Assembly: GCA_964035545.1 (NCBI GenBank) | Contig: OZ037773.1 | Span: 5,658,251-5,722,250 of the forward strand | Direction of reading: 5' to 3' | Source of the DNA: Bugula neritina | Lineage: Eukaryota > Bryozoa > Gymnolaemata > Cheilostomatida > Bugulidae | DNA length: 64,000 nucleotides | Shown: positions 12,711-24,865 of the stretch, piece by piece | Layout of the letters: the number at the start of each line of letters is the position of its first letter | Numbering within the stretch: the first letter of the stretch is position 1 | The notes under the pieces: generated by a model | Databases searched by the model: none | What the model was told of the DNA's origin: nothing | What the model saw: only the letters and a program-made list of their open reading frames with translations | Made by a program: the position numbers and the translations under genes

Positions 12711-15700
12711 ATGTCTAGCACATCTCACAAGATCAGCAGACTCCCGGTTGGAGAAGTGAAGCCATTGAAGAAGTCGAACTCTCTCACCGCTCTCATCCTA
12801 TCACCTGACTCCCAGAATGAGGCTTCAGCAGACAAACAGGAAACAGAAGAGTCTCGTAGCCATAGCAACATTCTTTTTACATCCTCTGCCAGTATGGATG
12901 AATTAGCAACTATTGGCAATCACAATATGGAAAGGAAGACTGATAAAACCACAGATAACGGAGCTACAGTAAAAGCTAGGTTAACTGTAAGTCTTATGTT
13001 TAAATAATAAAACAAAAAAATTCTAAAATATCTTAATATAACTTGAGTTTCATGGTTGTTGAGACTTGAATAATTCAAGTAATACTTATATTAGAGCCTG
13101 GGATCTTGAAAATTGTTATATTGAGAGCCTGGTTTTTTGAAAATTATTGTGTTATTTATTAGCACTTCCACATTATGTATGTAAACTATTCTTAAACAGC
13201 TAGTAGCATAAATGTAATGCTGGAATGAAATCTTCTACACAGACTCTTCCCAGAGCCAATAACACTTCTCACCTACCCGAGACACATTCACGGATTCCAA
13301 GGGTTAGACAACTACGAAGAACTTTTGTTCCGATTGATAAACCTCTTTCCAAAAGACCATCTTCTGACGGCAAGAAGAGAACCGGTACGCCACTGCAAGA
13401 GCTAGACAGGAAATGGGCCCTGGAGCAATGTGAGGTGTGTGAAGAAACATAGAAAACAGTGCATAATATTTATAATCATATCCTACATATCTGTCTTTGT
13501 AAATGCCACAAACTAATAGAATTGTCTCCCCAGGAGCTGACCACATGGACTAATGATTTACTAAAGGCTAGAGGACACAAATTGAGCCAAGATCTGCGAA
13601 AGTCAATTAGTGATGGAGTTACCCTCCCTCTGATTCTAGATGTGGCGTGTAAGTAAATCAAGAGAGTGGTATGTGTAAGTAAACTAATAGTGTGTTAGGT
13701 GTAAGTAAACTAATAGTGGTATGTGTAACCAAACTAAGAGTAGTACGATGAAAGTACAGCCTTAATTTTTTTGAAGCCAAATAATTTTTTGCTCAATTGC
13801 TAAAAACTGTTGGTCATTTTATAATTTTAAGACTGTTTTTTATCTGTTTATTACTAAGTTTAGCTGAAAATCATTATAAATAGTCTGCAAAGTGACTCAA
13901 AGTATTGCAGTTGTACAAGGAGAATGAAAATTCTGTGCTGCCTTCAATACTGCTAGCAGTGATCTAACTGCTGACCACACATTAGCTATTTGCTTGGGCT
14001 CTTATTTTTAACTTCAAAAAGCAAACAGCAAACATTTTCTTTGAGTAACAGTACCTGAAACCTATCATAGCACTAGAATCTCACAGCACTAAAATCTCAC
14101 AGCACTAAAATCTCATAATACTAGAATTTTATTGTGCTAGAACAGGGCAGTCCAAAAAGTGGCCCCAGAGCCAAATGTGGCCTCCAGCCTACATTTATGT
14201 GGCCCTCAAATGCATAGCAATTTAAATGATTTTTTAGCACACATATGAGTTATAATGAAGAACCACCTTTTAAATGTCTTATTTATATACCTGCTACAAA
14301 GCATGGAGTCTGCAGTAACTATATTAGGCTTAATTGTGCAATTATTATTACTAATGCTGTGTCCCCCAGCTGAACTTAAATTTTACAATGTGACCCTTGC
14401 CACCTAGACATTCCCTTTCAGTGGCCCTGTGCTAGAATATCATAGTGCTAGAATATTCAACGCTAGCTTTTTTATAATACTTACTATATAAATTATAAAT
14501 CAACATGATCTGCTATGTAAGGATTCTATTGAACGAGAAACAATGAAATAAACATGAGATTTGAGTCAATTTGAATTGTTTGACCAATAAAATCCCACTT
14601 TGTTCCGATTCTGCAGTCAAAGCCATATATTGATTAAAGTCCTAGCTTTCAAGCCACTAACACAATGTACCAACTCAGTAGGAAAGATTTTGCTCATTTG
14701 GGATTTCCATAAACAAAGAATTAGTTGCGAATTAATTTCAACTTCAATAATAAACAGCATATAGAAAACAAATCTAGCGAGATTTGCACAACTGCTTCTC
14801 ATAACACCTTGTAAAGTCAGCCTATGAGTCAGCAAGAATTCTCTCTCTTTTTCTCTCTCTCTCTCTCTCTAGCCGTGATTACATGTTAGGACAGTTGTAT
14901 TCAAGGTTAGATTATAAGCATTTGCTTCTTAATTTAAATAAAGTTATAAAAATCTACAGCAAGTATAGGTTGGCTCTTTACTTTAAACTACTTCATGCAA
15001 ATTTTTCACAACTTCTTTGTTTTGTTATATATAGGGTATTATATCGATAAATATAATTAAAAATAATTGTTTATGAAAAGTCTTCAATGCTGTTATAATT
15101 CTATAGTTGGACATCAACTCAAACCAACAAAGAAGCTGCTAAGTGACAGTGACAGATTGCAGGTGCTTGCAGGTTGTTTGAAGTATTTGACATCACGCCA
15201 ACTCTGCATAGACATAACACCAGAAGGTACGTTCTAGAAATGTAACAGTCTCACTGTCTGAACTTTATTTGTAGTTGAATGTCAAGGTCAGTAATGCGGA
15301 CTCAAGTTAATGCTATGATTATCTGCTTTTTACTCGTTTTGTTTTTAAAAAGCTTAAAACTGATGAATTCCAACCAGCATGGTGCTTTCGTAGATTAAAA
15401 AATATATACTACAATGCAGGCATACAAAAGTAACAAAATGTATGTCATTTCTGATAGCATTTGTAACACAGCTTCAATCTTCTTTGTCATAGAAATTACT
15501 TGCATGGCTCATGTATCTATCTTCATGCCAGTTTCGGTAATCACCAAACATAATCTTAAGGATTTAAAATACAAAGAAAGATTTTGGAAAACTATTAAAC
15601 TATGTTTACTAAGTGACTGAAAGACATTGAATTGGTTCAATTAACAGCAGATAATAGTCGCTGTTATTTTGTTTTAAAAGTTGGCAATAAATACAAGAAA

Positions 15701-18700
15701 CTTTTTTTCTGTATCTTTTGTCAAATTAAAAATAAGTTTAATGAAAGAAAAACATTATATTTGCGATTATTTTTTATATTTAATATAATCATCATATGTT
15801 GTCATACAAATCGAACTCCTGTATTACTAGTAGAATCTTTTTAACGCATGTACAGCACTCTGGTTGACACTGTGTGTGGTTCATTGACTTTAGAGCTGCT
15901 AGCCGGAGATTTAAAGGCAGTGCTGTCGCTGTTGTCTGACGTCAGAGAGAAAATGGGGCAGGTAAGAGAAGGAAGACCTTATTATAGGGGGCAAAACAAG
16001 GAGACCCTATTTTATGGGGCAAATAAAGTAAACGTTATTATATTGGGCAAGACAAATCCTGGTTTAGTTAAATTGGTTTAGAGTTTGAAGCTACACCATA
16101 GCATCTGTGGTAAAGTACAACCAGAAATATTTTGACATCTTGTATCATGGTATTATGTTAATAAATAGCTTGTGTTTTGAATAAAATTAGTAGCATGCAG
16201 GAAGTATGTAGTGTTGTTGGTGTAATGGGGTTTTGATGTCTTTATTCTTAAAATAACTTTTTATGCTGCTGCAACTGAGAAAAATCTTAAGAAGCATACA
16301 AAATACTTTTCAGGGAAAGAGCAAATCAAAGACGCATGCAACTGCAGATCAGACTAAACTGCTGCCATATGATGTCATCAAACTCGACGTTGACAGCGAA
16401 CAGGTTGAAGAGAGTCAATTTCAGATAGAGGAGAATCAGATGAGTCAGAATGGTGTCCTTATTGCTCATAGTCAGCCAATCGCTAGGCAGCGTCAACATC
16501 CAATCAAGGTAAGGTATTGTACATGTACTTACTTTGCAAGTGCATCAGACTTACACACGCACACTTACACTCACACCACACCAAATGTCATAAATAGTTT
16601 GCTATTTCAGGTCTTCACCACTTTTCAAGGTCCAAAAATCAGTAACGAACCACAGAGAAGTAGACCAATAACAAAAAGTGCCATGAACGGCTCCTTGTCA
16701 TTGGATGATATCGACAAGCAGACGGCTAATGGACAGCAGACGTTTCACCACATGAGAGTGTCAACTTCTAGTAGTGTCAGTATCAATGTTGACAGCGGGG
16801 AGCTGGTGAGTTGTAGAGTTTTCGTCCATTGTTGAATTTTGAAAAAAACTGCTAATAATATCAACAGTTTTCAATCGACTGTTGGTCAACATACTGTTGC
16901 ACTGGTTATGTCATATTCTAGCTCTTTGAAATTTTTCATTTCTAGGAATATAATGATGATGACAATTCAAATTTTACACATACTGTACCTGAATCCCACT
17001 GTAATTATAAAGAACTTGGGTTAGTGGACATGACCAACAGCAGTGATGTAAGCAAAGAGCTTTCAGCTTTCAGCAGCTTTCATGCACCCGAACAAAGGCA
17101 AGCCAAGACCAAGGCAAGTAACATGCTAGATTGAGTTCAGTTTTTTCTAGAACTTTCAGGGTTAAACTATATACTTTATATGCAAAATTCAGAGCCTTAT
17201 TGAATATCCCTATCTCACATAAACATTTGCAAGCTTCGACTAGAATATTGAAATTGTCAGGTTGTTGAACTAAACTATACTAAGGGTTAAAAAAAGTAAT
17301 GGCAACACATATTCATAATGTTAACCTATAGACTAGCTGACATATTGTTCAATGCTTCTGACTAGATGGTGAGAGGACAGCCGTCTGGAGAGAGTAATCC
17401 AACCACACCAAGTGTCAAAGACAAAAGTGACTCACTGAGGCTGCGAGATGCTGAAACAAGTAATCATTCAAAGTCAAGGGGTGGAAGGGGTCGTCAACTA
17501 AAAAAACAAAGAGAGGAGCATAAGCACCACAACTCAACTCCAGTTCAGGTAAATTCTCTAAGGCTATAAAAATGCTGATGGAAGTCAAAACCGGTGACAT
17601 AGCTTGTTTCAATAATCTTTTTCATGATTATGTGACATGGCATCCCATGTGACATCATGTCACATAAATAATGTAACATGATGTCACATGATCAACGTGA
17701 CAGTGAGAGTGTAGAGGAATTACATGATTAACCTTGCGAATTTTTTTGTTAATAGATTTGCAAATATTTCAATCTGAATTGTTCCTTGCTACATCGATGC
17801 CATGTTGTTGAGCAGAAGCCAAGAAATTCCAAATCAAAGCATAAAGAGAGACACATCAGCACTTCTTCGGAAAGAAGTCCCTCTGATCACACACCTACTA
17901 ACCTCCCGCATTATAAGCCAAGAACAAAAAGGAGCGCAGGTAGTAAAACCACAACCTTAGATGAAAAGCCAACTAACAGGTCACTGAAGGATAACTCCAG
18001 ACCAGACTCACGTAGTCATTCCAAGTCCCAATCAAGTCCACATCCTTCGCCTGCATTTCTACCTCTGATGATGACAGACTTTAATGAGAACATTTTCCAG
18101 ACGAGTGACGAGATGTGAGTTTTATCATTATATAGTTATACAGTAACTAGCACAGTTATAGTTATACAATAACTAGCACAGTTATAGTTATGCAATAACT
18201 AGCACAGTTATAGTTATGCAATAACTAGCATAGTTATAGTTATACAAAAAGTAACAATATTTCAAAAGCAGGTAATCTGATGACTTAGTTTATGCAAGAT
18301 CATAAGTTCGAGTCCCAGAGGGCCACAACACACCCTGCCCTTTATCTACATAAAACAGAACATCAGGGGTTTCACAGATGTTAAGCAAATGTACTAAATA
18401 TCAAGATTTTAGGAACTTCAGATTTTTCACGTGGAAGGAATTCTATAGAGTTGTACAATAATAAGTAGCTTGTTTCAAGTTTTTAACAAAATTCTGCTGT
18501 GTGTACATTTTAAATGAAGTGATATATTTTTTTTAGTTTACCATCATTTGCATGTGTAAAATTGATGAAACATTAGCCTCTTTTTTTAAAATCCTACCTC
18601 TATTAGACATGCTATTTTAGAATAGAAATATGTGTAAATAAAAAATGAAACGAGCTGTTAATAAGGCATGTATTGGTCTGTTTGTGTCATTTGAGATAAA

Positions 18701-21700
18701 TAAAATCGCTTACTTTAAGTTTGTCATCTTTTACTTTGCTGCAATCTTTTACAAATTTGTCACGTGTGTTTTGATATCTCATGTAGAGAGGGAATTTTCA
18801 CAGAGAAGATACTTTATCTCAGCACATCTACAAACAGCACCATAACACTACCTCCGGCAGTAGAGAACTGGGCTTATAATAACAGTACCGACCACCAGGT
18901 AATTTCTGCATTACCACATGCACTGAATATGTTTTCTCATTAGGTATTTATTTTTAGCTGTAAATACATAAAGATATATTAGCGGATGGAAGTAAACAGA
19001 CTTCAAAAGTTTAGAAACAAATTCTAAATCTACAACTTCAGATCAAGGTGTAGTGTTCAACAACAACAAAAATAAAATCATTTTTACTACTGCACTGTGG
19101 ACCTAGTAGCCGTAATTTTATTGCATGCCTGCAGGTAACTCGAGCAAAAGAGTATGAAGTGCCACAAGACTATTACCAGGCTATACCCATTGAAAATACA
19201 GAGCCTATGTCAAGGTCATCACAACACACTGAGGTCAGTAGAGGTCAACTAGCCTATGAAAACAGCTATACGTGTAATAGAACAATCATAACACAATGCT
19301 GTGAGACTATTTGGTAATAATTGGTAATGGCTGAAAAGAAAAAATAGCATTTATTAGTCATGCTGTCCTGAGATGTGTTGAAATATTGGTTGTTGCTAAA
19401 TAATATTAATATCATGTGTCGTTACATAATCAATATGTAACCCAATTGTACAAATTATTTTGATACACGTAATTCTGGTTAACTGACATGATGTAAAAGA
19501 TATTGTAAAAGCTTTTAAAAATGTGAAATATATGGTGGAAGCTTTTGAAAAAAGCTAAAAAATAGCATTTACAATATAACTTTGTTCTATCAAGTTTAGT
19601 TATTAATAGTGTACTAAACTTTTAAGTTGCGTTTATACCTCGACTGGAAAAAGTTTTGTGACGATAATAATAACGCAACTTTATTCTAGTTACTACTTAT
19701 ACTTGAAAATATAAATGGTTCTTATAGGCTGTTTAGTGTGCTAAAAATTTTGACCGTAAGAAAAGTTATACTAACTAAAGACAAGCTGCAAGCAAAAACA
19801 AAATTTATCCAATCACCTGTTTTATCATCATTTATTTAAAAAGTTACATAACTATGAGTTAGATTGCGTCTTTATGTAGTTTTTATCTAAGCCGATATAC
19901 ACGTAGATATTTATAGTAACAATTGCATAATAATTTTAATAGAAATACAAGAAAAACAATGAGGACCAAGCTAACTCTAGATTTAGTGACCTCTCAGATG
20001 TAAAGATAAGACGACTCTCAATGCCAACTGGGTACCAGTACACAAATAACTTGGAGACAAGATATGACAGAACGAAAGTAAGAGAAAGGCAAGAGATGTG
20101 GGCAGATAATTGCTGCACTGAAGAGCAATGGATTGATGGACCTGCATACTCGCAACATGAAGATGGCACTTTAAAGAGAAAAGACCACCAAGATTTATCT
20201 GCTCTCGACGGAGCTTCTTTGAATGACTCGATCTATAGTACTAACCAATTTGAGGACAGATGCAGGTAAAATGGTGACTTATATTTGATATGTAAAAATA
20301 GATGGCTAGCTCTTTGATATTGGGCTAAAAGGGAATGTTTTTTAGTGAGCTATCAGCAGGCGTTAACACCTTACCTGTATGCTGAAATACCCAGCATATT
20401 TAGGCCACAGTGCTAGGTATTAGAATTAGGTATGTTATACTTTTGTAAACTGCTATCATGTAGAACAAAACACTTGCCTAGTGAACTAGAAAGTTGAGTT
20501 TAAAAAGCTAATAAATGGAATTGCCACAGATCGTCTGCAGCTACGTAGTACTTATTGTAAATCTTAGTAAGAGAACTTACAACATACAGAACTTTATTAT
20601 ACCAGCATGAATTAAAAAAGTAAATTCTAAAATATATAAACACAATTGTGAGATTATTGCAATGTTGGGTAATATTATATTTTATCTTTTTGAAAAAGTT
20701 ATGTTTTCTGCATGCAAAACATAATTTTGATGATTATTAATAAAACCGAAAATGACCTTAAACTTGCTTTTGAGTTCTATATTTGACGCTACAGATGTGG
20801 TTTCTTTACTTTCTAATTCATATTGTAGACCGACAACGCCTTCTCTGCCGGCACTGACAGATAATACGGACATAGAAAGTGTTTCAGAAGCTCTTCATAT
20901 CAGAAGATACAAAAGATCAGCAAGTTTCAGTGACAGAATACAATTTGTAGCCGGTTTGTCTTTTCTCTCAACTTACTCATTAGACTACCAGTCATGACAC
21001 TGTAATAACTTTATATGTCTTAGCATGAGTCTTTTATTAACAAACTGTTTATACTTTAGTAATTGTAAGAATTGATTGCTAGTTGCTGAATTAAATATAA
21101 TATATTTCTTGTATTTGATTCATATTTTGAGGATTTATAGTTTGAATAACTTGAAATAGGAGTATTGTTTTCAAATAATGTCTTACACACAAGTTCTTTT
21201 AGAATACTAACAGTTTTCTTAATGTGATATGCTGAAAGTTTATTGCTTAGCCCTAAAACAGTCCCAAGATTGAGTTGACAACTCCTTGAACTAATACAGA
21301 CTACTGATTAAAGTACTGAAGTTTTTGAGTTTTGTTTTGATTATAGAATCATCCAAAGGAAATGATGATGAGAGTTTTTCTCAGCCAATAGAAGCTTCTC
21401 CCCAAACAAAGCCAGTCAATGACAAACCGCCAGAAGCTACTGGGGCAGAGGGAGACTTCAAGTCAGGTAACAATCACGCTATTACTGACTAAAGCCTAAA
21501 AGTAGACATTTTTAAGAGTTAAGAAACAAGTTTTGTTACAGCTAAGTGATTAGAAAGAAGTCATAAACTGAAGTCTGCCAATATTTGTCTAAATGTTATA
21601 TAACAGTTTTTTTTCTGTGCAAACTTTTGAATCTTTATTGTTTGATTTGGTAAAAAATGGTTATCCATTAGGGCATTGTATGAAAGAGCATAAGCAGATG

Positions 21701-24499
21701 AAATGTTACAGCCCATTAAATGACTTCTGGTTATTAGTTACAACTTGTACTACATGTTTGACAAGCACGTAGTTTTCATGACCCTCTCATTTGCAGCAGC
21801 TTCGTTTACTAATGTTCTCTGGTGTAAATATACTTACAGTAAAAGAAGAAAAAGCTGAACTGGGGGAGAGAAAACCCTCTGTGAGTGAGTCAGTTACGAG
21901 TAGCCAAGGAAGTTACAGTGGCAGATATAAAGCTAGCAGAAGAGGGAAAAGCAGCAGAACAGTAGATAATAGGTGAGATCTACAGGATAGGATAGCAATT
22001 TACTGATAAATGATGATATCTGCAGAATATAACGTCAAGTAATGAAACAAATTTATTTTTAAAAATTGAATGATAAATGAAATTTTTGCATATAAATTTA
22101 TTTAGGATCAAGTGAAACCTCAAGAAAAAATAGGTAATCTGCATAATGTATACTGTATAAGTGAGATCTATAGAAATAAGTTTAATAGTAAAAAATGTCT
22201 GTAAAATAAGTAAAATGTTGATAAGCAAGCCGATCTAGCACAGCATATATAATTATATAGCCTGAGCAGCCGTGGTCTAGGGGTTAGAGCGTTTGCCTAG
22301 TCATGGGTTCAGCCCAGACAAAGGCCATTGGTAATGTTAGGAAGAGCATCCAGTCATAATTGCTCCTGTGCCTAATTTAAATAAGTCCTTAGCCCGATTT
22401 AACAAAAACTCTTTTCGTCGGAGTTTCTCACAGTTATATATAATTATATAGCTTACTACAGGCACAGGATAGTTTCACCTTCTGTACAGGATGTTTACAG
22501 TTAAATACAGACTTTATTTTCTGTTTTAGAGCAAGTCACAAAAAGATACAGAAAATTGAGTCACACATCATTACGTTGGCTCAGAGCGTAGCCCACATCT
22601 CCTCAGAGATGAAGTCTAACTCTGCTATATACTTGCAACTAGAAAGTCTCAGTGCAGAGATCAGTAGTATCAAACAGGTAGGTAGCTCACATAAATGCCC
22701 GCAATTGTGGCAAAAAAATTAAGGAAAGAAAGCTAAATAAAAATCTCACTGGGCAATTTATTGGAATTTGGTAGTAAGTCAGATTGCTACAGATAGCTGT
22801 TGTATATTTGTACCGTTTTGGTGCAGCAGGAAGCCATTTTAATAGCCTAAATTCTTTACTTTTCTTAAAAGCTTTAATTTGGCGTGTGGGTTGAGACTCT
22901 CAAAAAGACATATAGCTTCTTTTGCTACATTCCTAACCTAAAATGTGTGCCCTAATTTCTCCCTCACTGGACCTACTTCAATTGTTGGCACTTCCTATTC
23001 AAGCCCGAATAATTTTACCACTGTAAGAGAAACAGATCTGATATATCAGAGCTCACTTCTCAGTTGGTAATATATGCAGATATTAGAAACAGCAGGCTTG
23101 CTAGAACCTCTAGCTGAAGTGAAAGACAAGCTGTCACAGAAGACTGACAACTCCCTGATTGACAGCAAGGCTCAGAAGTTGAACAAATTAACTAAGTAAG
23201 TACGTGTGGCCGGACTTGAAGTGGTGATATGGGCCATGAGAGAGATAGTCTGATAGAGAAGTGATGTGCTGATGGAGCTAGTGATCAGTAATAAGGGTGT
23301 AATGAGGGGGTGAGAGATTATGAAGACAGAAATTAAAGTTCTGGTTGTGAGGGTGCATTTACCTTTTGCTCTGTTCAAATAATTATTTACTGACCTGTAA
23401 TTTATGTACACCAATATGTGGTTATAGTTTTTGGTTTTGCCTTACAGATTTTTTGGACAAGAGCCTCCACTAATGAGACTATTCCTAAAGGACTTGGGTT
23501 ATGAGGCAAGTATCCACAGAGTGTATCAACCTGAGTGGGTTAAAATTGCATGGGGGGGGGGCATGCAAGTATAGTTGACAAGTAATAGGATGTTCTCCGA
23601 GCAGGCAATTAAAGACAATGAGCCTCTGAAAAGTGTATTCATTCAATAAATTATCATGCATAGCCAATAGCATTAATATATCATTATACTTTAAACATCT
23701 TTGGAATTTGCTAATTTTAATTGGTAGAATGAGTTTACAGTAGGAAATGAGCGTGCTCTATGAAATATAATCAGTAAGTTTCAAACAAACATTTGAATCA
23801 AACCCCAGCCCTAGACTTCCCCCAACAACTTTATGTAGTTCATTAATTCAAAATTCCCAGCTGTATCTTTTTGTATTTGCCTGTTCTTTGTGTCCATACA
23901 CATTTGCTCTGGGGGAACCTTGCTGTGTTCTATTATCTAGTAGCAAGGTAATGTTATAAGCATGGCTGGTTCTATCTGGCGGGTGTATAGCCTTAAATTG
24001 GTGCCCTTTTCTCTTTCACATGTCTTATGACTCATCTTAATTGTAGAAGTAGTGTACCATGTTTGAAAATCAGTTTATTGGAGTTGCTTTATCTTAACTG
24101 TAGAAGTACAGTACCGAGTTTGAAAATCAGTTTATTGGAGTTGTTTTATCTTAATTGTAGAAGTATAGTGCCATGTTTGAAAATCAGCTTATTGGAGTTG
24201 TTTTATCTTATTTGTAGAAGTACAGTAGCATGTTTGAAAACGAGAAGATTGGTTTATTGGAGTTGCCTTACATGACCGAAGAAGCCTTAAAGTCTATAGG
24301 AATTCCTTTAGGACCTCGCACTAGAATTCTCCAGGAAGCCAGAACTATTAACCAGACGTCTAAAACGCAGCCACCAGTAAGAAATGGACACACTAATAAC
24401 TTTAGTAGCGTTAATAAACTGTCAAGCCACTCCTCATTGGCTAGCAAACCACCAATCCACAGTAAGAGTAAAAAGAAGAGTAGAAAAGAGCACAGTTAG
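12711..24499 (+). CDS. CH- and SAM-domain protein, neuron-navigator-like N terminus
   Basis: Twenty exons give 1108 residues: 12711-12986, 13243-13434, 13534-13648, 15107-15226, 15894-15961, 16314-16508, 16611-16805, 16946-17113, 17366-17548, 17816-18114, 18787-18898, 19135-19233, 19943-20265, 20829-20953, 21347-21466, 21840-21972, 22530-22677, 23080-23195, 23448-23505, 24218-24499. Residues about 156-257 form a calponin-homology domain resembling navigator (NAV/unc-53) CH domains: WTNDLLKARGH, SDGVTLPLILDVA, LAGDLKAVLSLLSDV. Residues about 260-900 are Ser/Lys-rich and probably disordered. Residues about 908-995 are heptad-like (IESHIITLAQSVAHI). Residues about 996-1056 form a SAM domain (LMRLFLKDLGYEKY, LGPRTRIL). 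A cytoskeletal adaptor role is inferred from the CH domain; no AAA ATPase region, as in full navigators, is visible. Introns after 17113 and 23505 use GC donors. The start is uncertain because the first exon (from 12685) stays open upstream of ATG. Confidence 0.8.
13649..13740 (+). repeat. 26-bp tandem repeat carrying the splice donor of the CH-domain exon
   Basis: The donor gtaagtaaa occurs at 13649 (used), 13675 and 13701, with a decayed copy gtaacc at 13725. Spacings are 26, 26 and 24 bp. The repeat begins at the end of exon 3. Only the first donor gives the frame that continues into FGHQLKPTKK of exon 4. Confidence 0.85.
14143..14429 (+). mobile_element. hAT-like MITE (287 bp) with 8-bp target duplication
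   Basis: The element starts CAGGGCAGTCC and ends GTGGCCCTG, the short CAGGG-type inverted ends of hAT (Charlie-like) elements. The flanks are a perfect direct 8-bp duplication, tgctagaa, at 14135-14142 and 14430-14437. There is no transposase reading frame, so it is non-autonomous. It sits in intron 3 of the CH/SAM gene inside a degenerate ctagaatctcacagca repeat. Confidence 0.85.
14842..14871. repeat. (TC)n microsatellite
   Basis: A near-perfect CT run in intron 3 of the CH/SAM gene. Confidence 0.8.
17114..17119 (+). other. GC splice donor (AAG|GCAAGT)
   Basis: The exon ends ACC AAG and is followed by gcaagt. This phase-0 join leads to MVRGQPSGES at 17366. The alternative GT (gtaaca) would give a stop ten codons into the next exon. 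It matches the consensus of known GC donors. Confidence 0.8.
18130..18250 (+). repeat. 26-bp minisatellite beside a splice donor
   Basis: The block aactagca recurs at 18145, 18171, 18197 and 18223, 26 bp apart. The array begins about 15 bp downstream of the donor at 18115 and does not include the donor. Confidence 0.8.
22262..22435 (+). mobile_element. tRNA-derived SINE, full-length copy
   Basis: The 5' end is tRNA-like with an A box TGGTCTAGGGG and a degenerate B box GGTTCAGCCC. A body follows containing ggaagagcatccagtcat and a 3' end ending in tttctcacag. It is flanked by a perfect 17-bp target duplication, atatataattatatagc, at 22245-22261 and 22436-22452, so insertion was by target-primed reverse transcription. 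It lies in an intron of the CH/SAM gene. Related copies are at about 31257-31445 and 60139-60232. Confidence 0.9.
22819..23015 (+). repeat. Unclassified interspersed repeat R1, copy B
   Basis: It is the partner of the copy at 11932-12130, in the same orientation, in an intron of the CH/SAM gene. Shared anchors are tagcctaaattcttta, ttgagactctca, gcttcttttgctaca and ctaatttctcc. Confidence 0.6.
23506..23511 (+). other. GC splice donor (GAG|GCAAGT)
   Basis: The SAM exon ends GGT TAT GAG and is followed by gcaagt. Joining here to 24218 yields the continuous SAM sequence LKDLGYEKYSSMF. The nearest GT, two bases further on at gtatcc, would put the SAM domain out of frame, so a GC-AG intron is required. 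Confidence 0.88.
24040..24217 (+). repeat. 57-bp tandem duplication of the SAM exon's acceptor and first codons
   Basis: Acceptor-like TGTAG|AAGTA ends fall at 24046, 24103, 24160 and 24217, exactly 57 bp apart. The last is the real exon boundary. Each upstream copy repeats the first part of the exon (the stretch coding KYSSMFEN) but lacks 8 nt and ends in TAG in the exon's phase. Splicing to any decoy would therefore terminate the protein. Confidence 0.92.
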
Positions 24500-24599
24500 A
24501 GTGAATGTAATCAGTAAGTTAAACTACAGCCAGCGCTCAGTTCCTTTCTGCCCGAATATAGAAGCTGCTGCATACAACTCAATAACAATTCACCAACTT

Positions 24600-24691
24600 A
24601 ATAAATTTTGTATTTATTTACAAAGTATATTATTTTAATACAAATTTTGTACATATTATATTGTATAGTCACATATTTATACACAAATAAA
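24600..24691 (+). promoter_or_regulatory. Poly(A) signals of the CH/SAM gene
   Basis: AATAAA occurs at 24600-24605 and 24686-24691, 101 and 187 bp after the stop. A reverse-strand AATAAA (plus-strand tttatt, 24613-24618) serves the convergent ZC3H14 gene, so the two 3' ends probably overlap by tens of bases. Confidence 0.6.
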
Positions 24692-24865
24692 ATAGTAAAT
24701 ATCTAACATTTCAACTAAATTTAAAAAAGCAAACTCAGATGTTATTGTATGCTAGTTACAAATATAGGTCAAAGTAGCAGACGTGACTAGTTGATTATGG
24801 AAGTTATCTGCACAATCGAGTCCAGCAGTAATTCCACCATGTCATCACTCATAGCCTGTGATCTG

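Noticed and set aside
18280-18345. tRNA-like B box (agttcgagtccc)
   Set aside because: No convincing A box or cloverleaf upstream; probably a decayed tRNA-derived element, not a gene.
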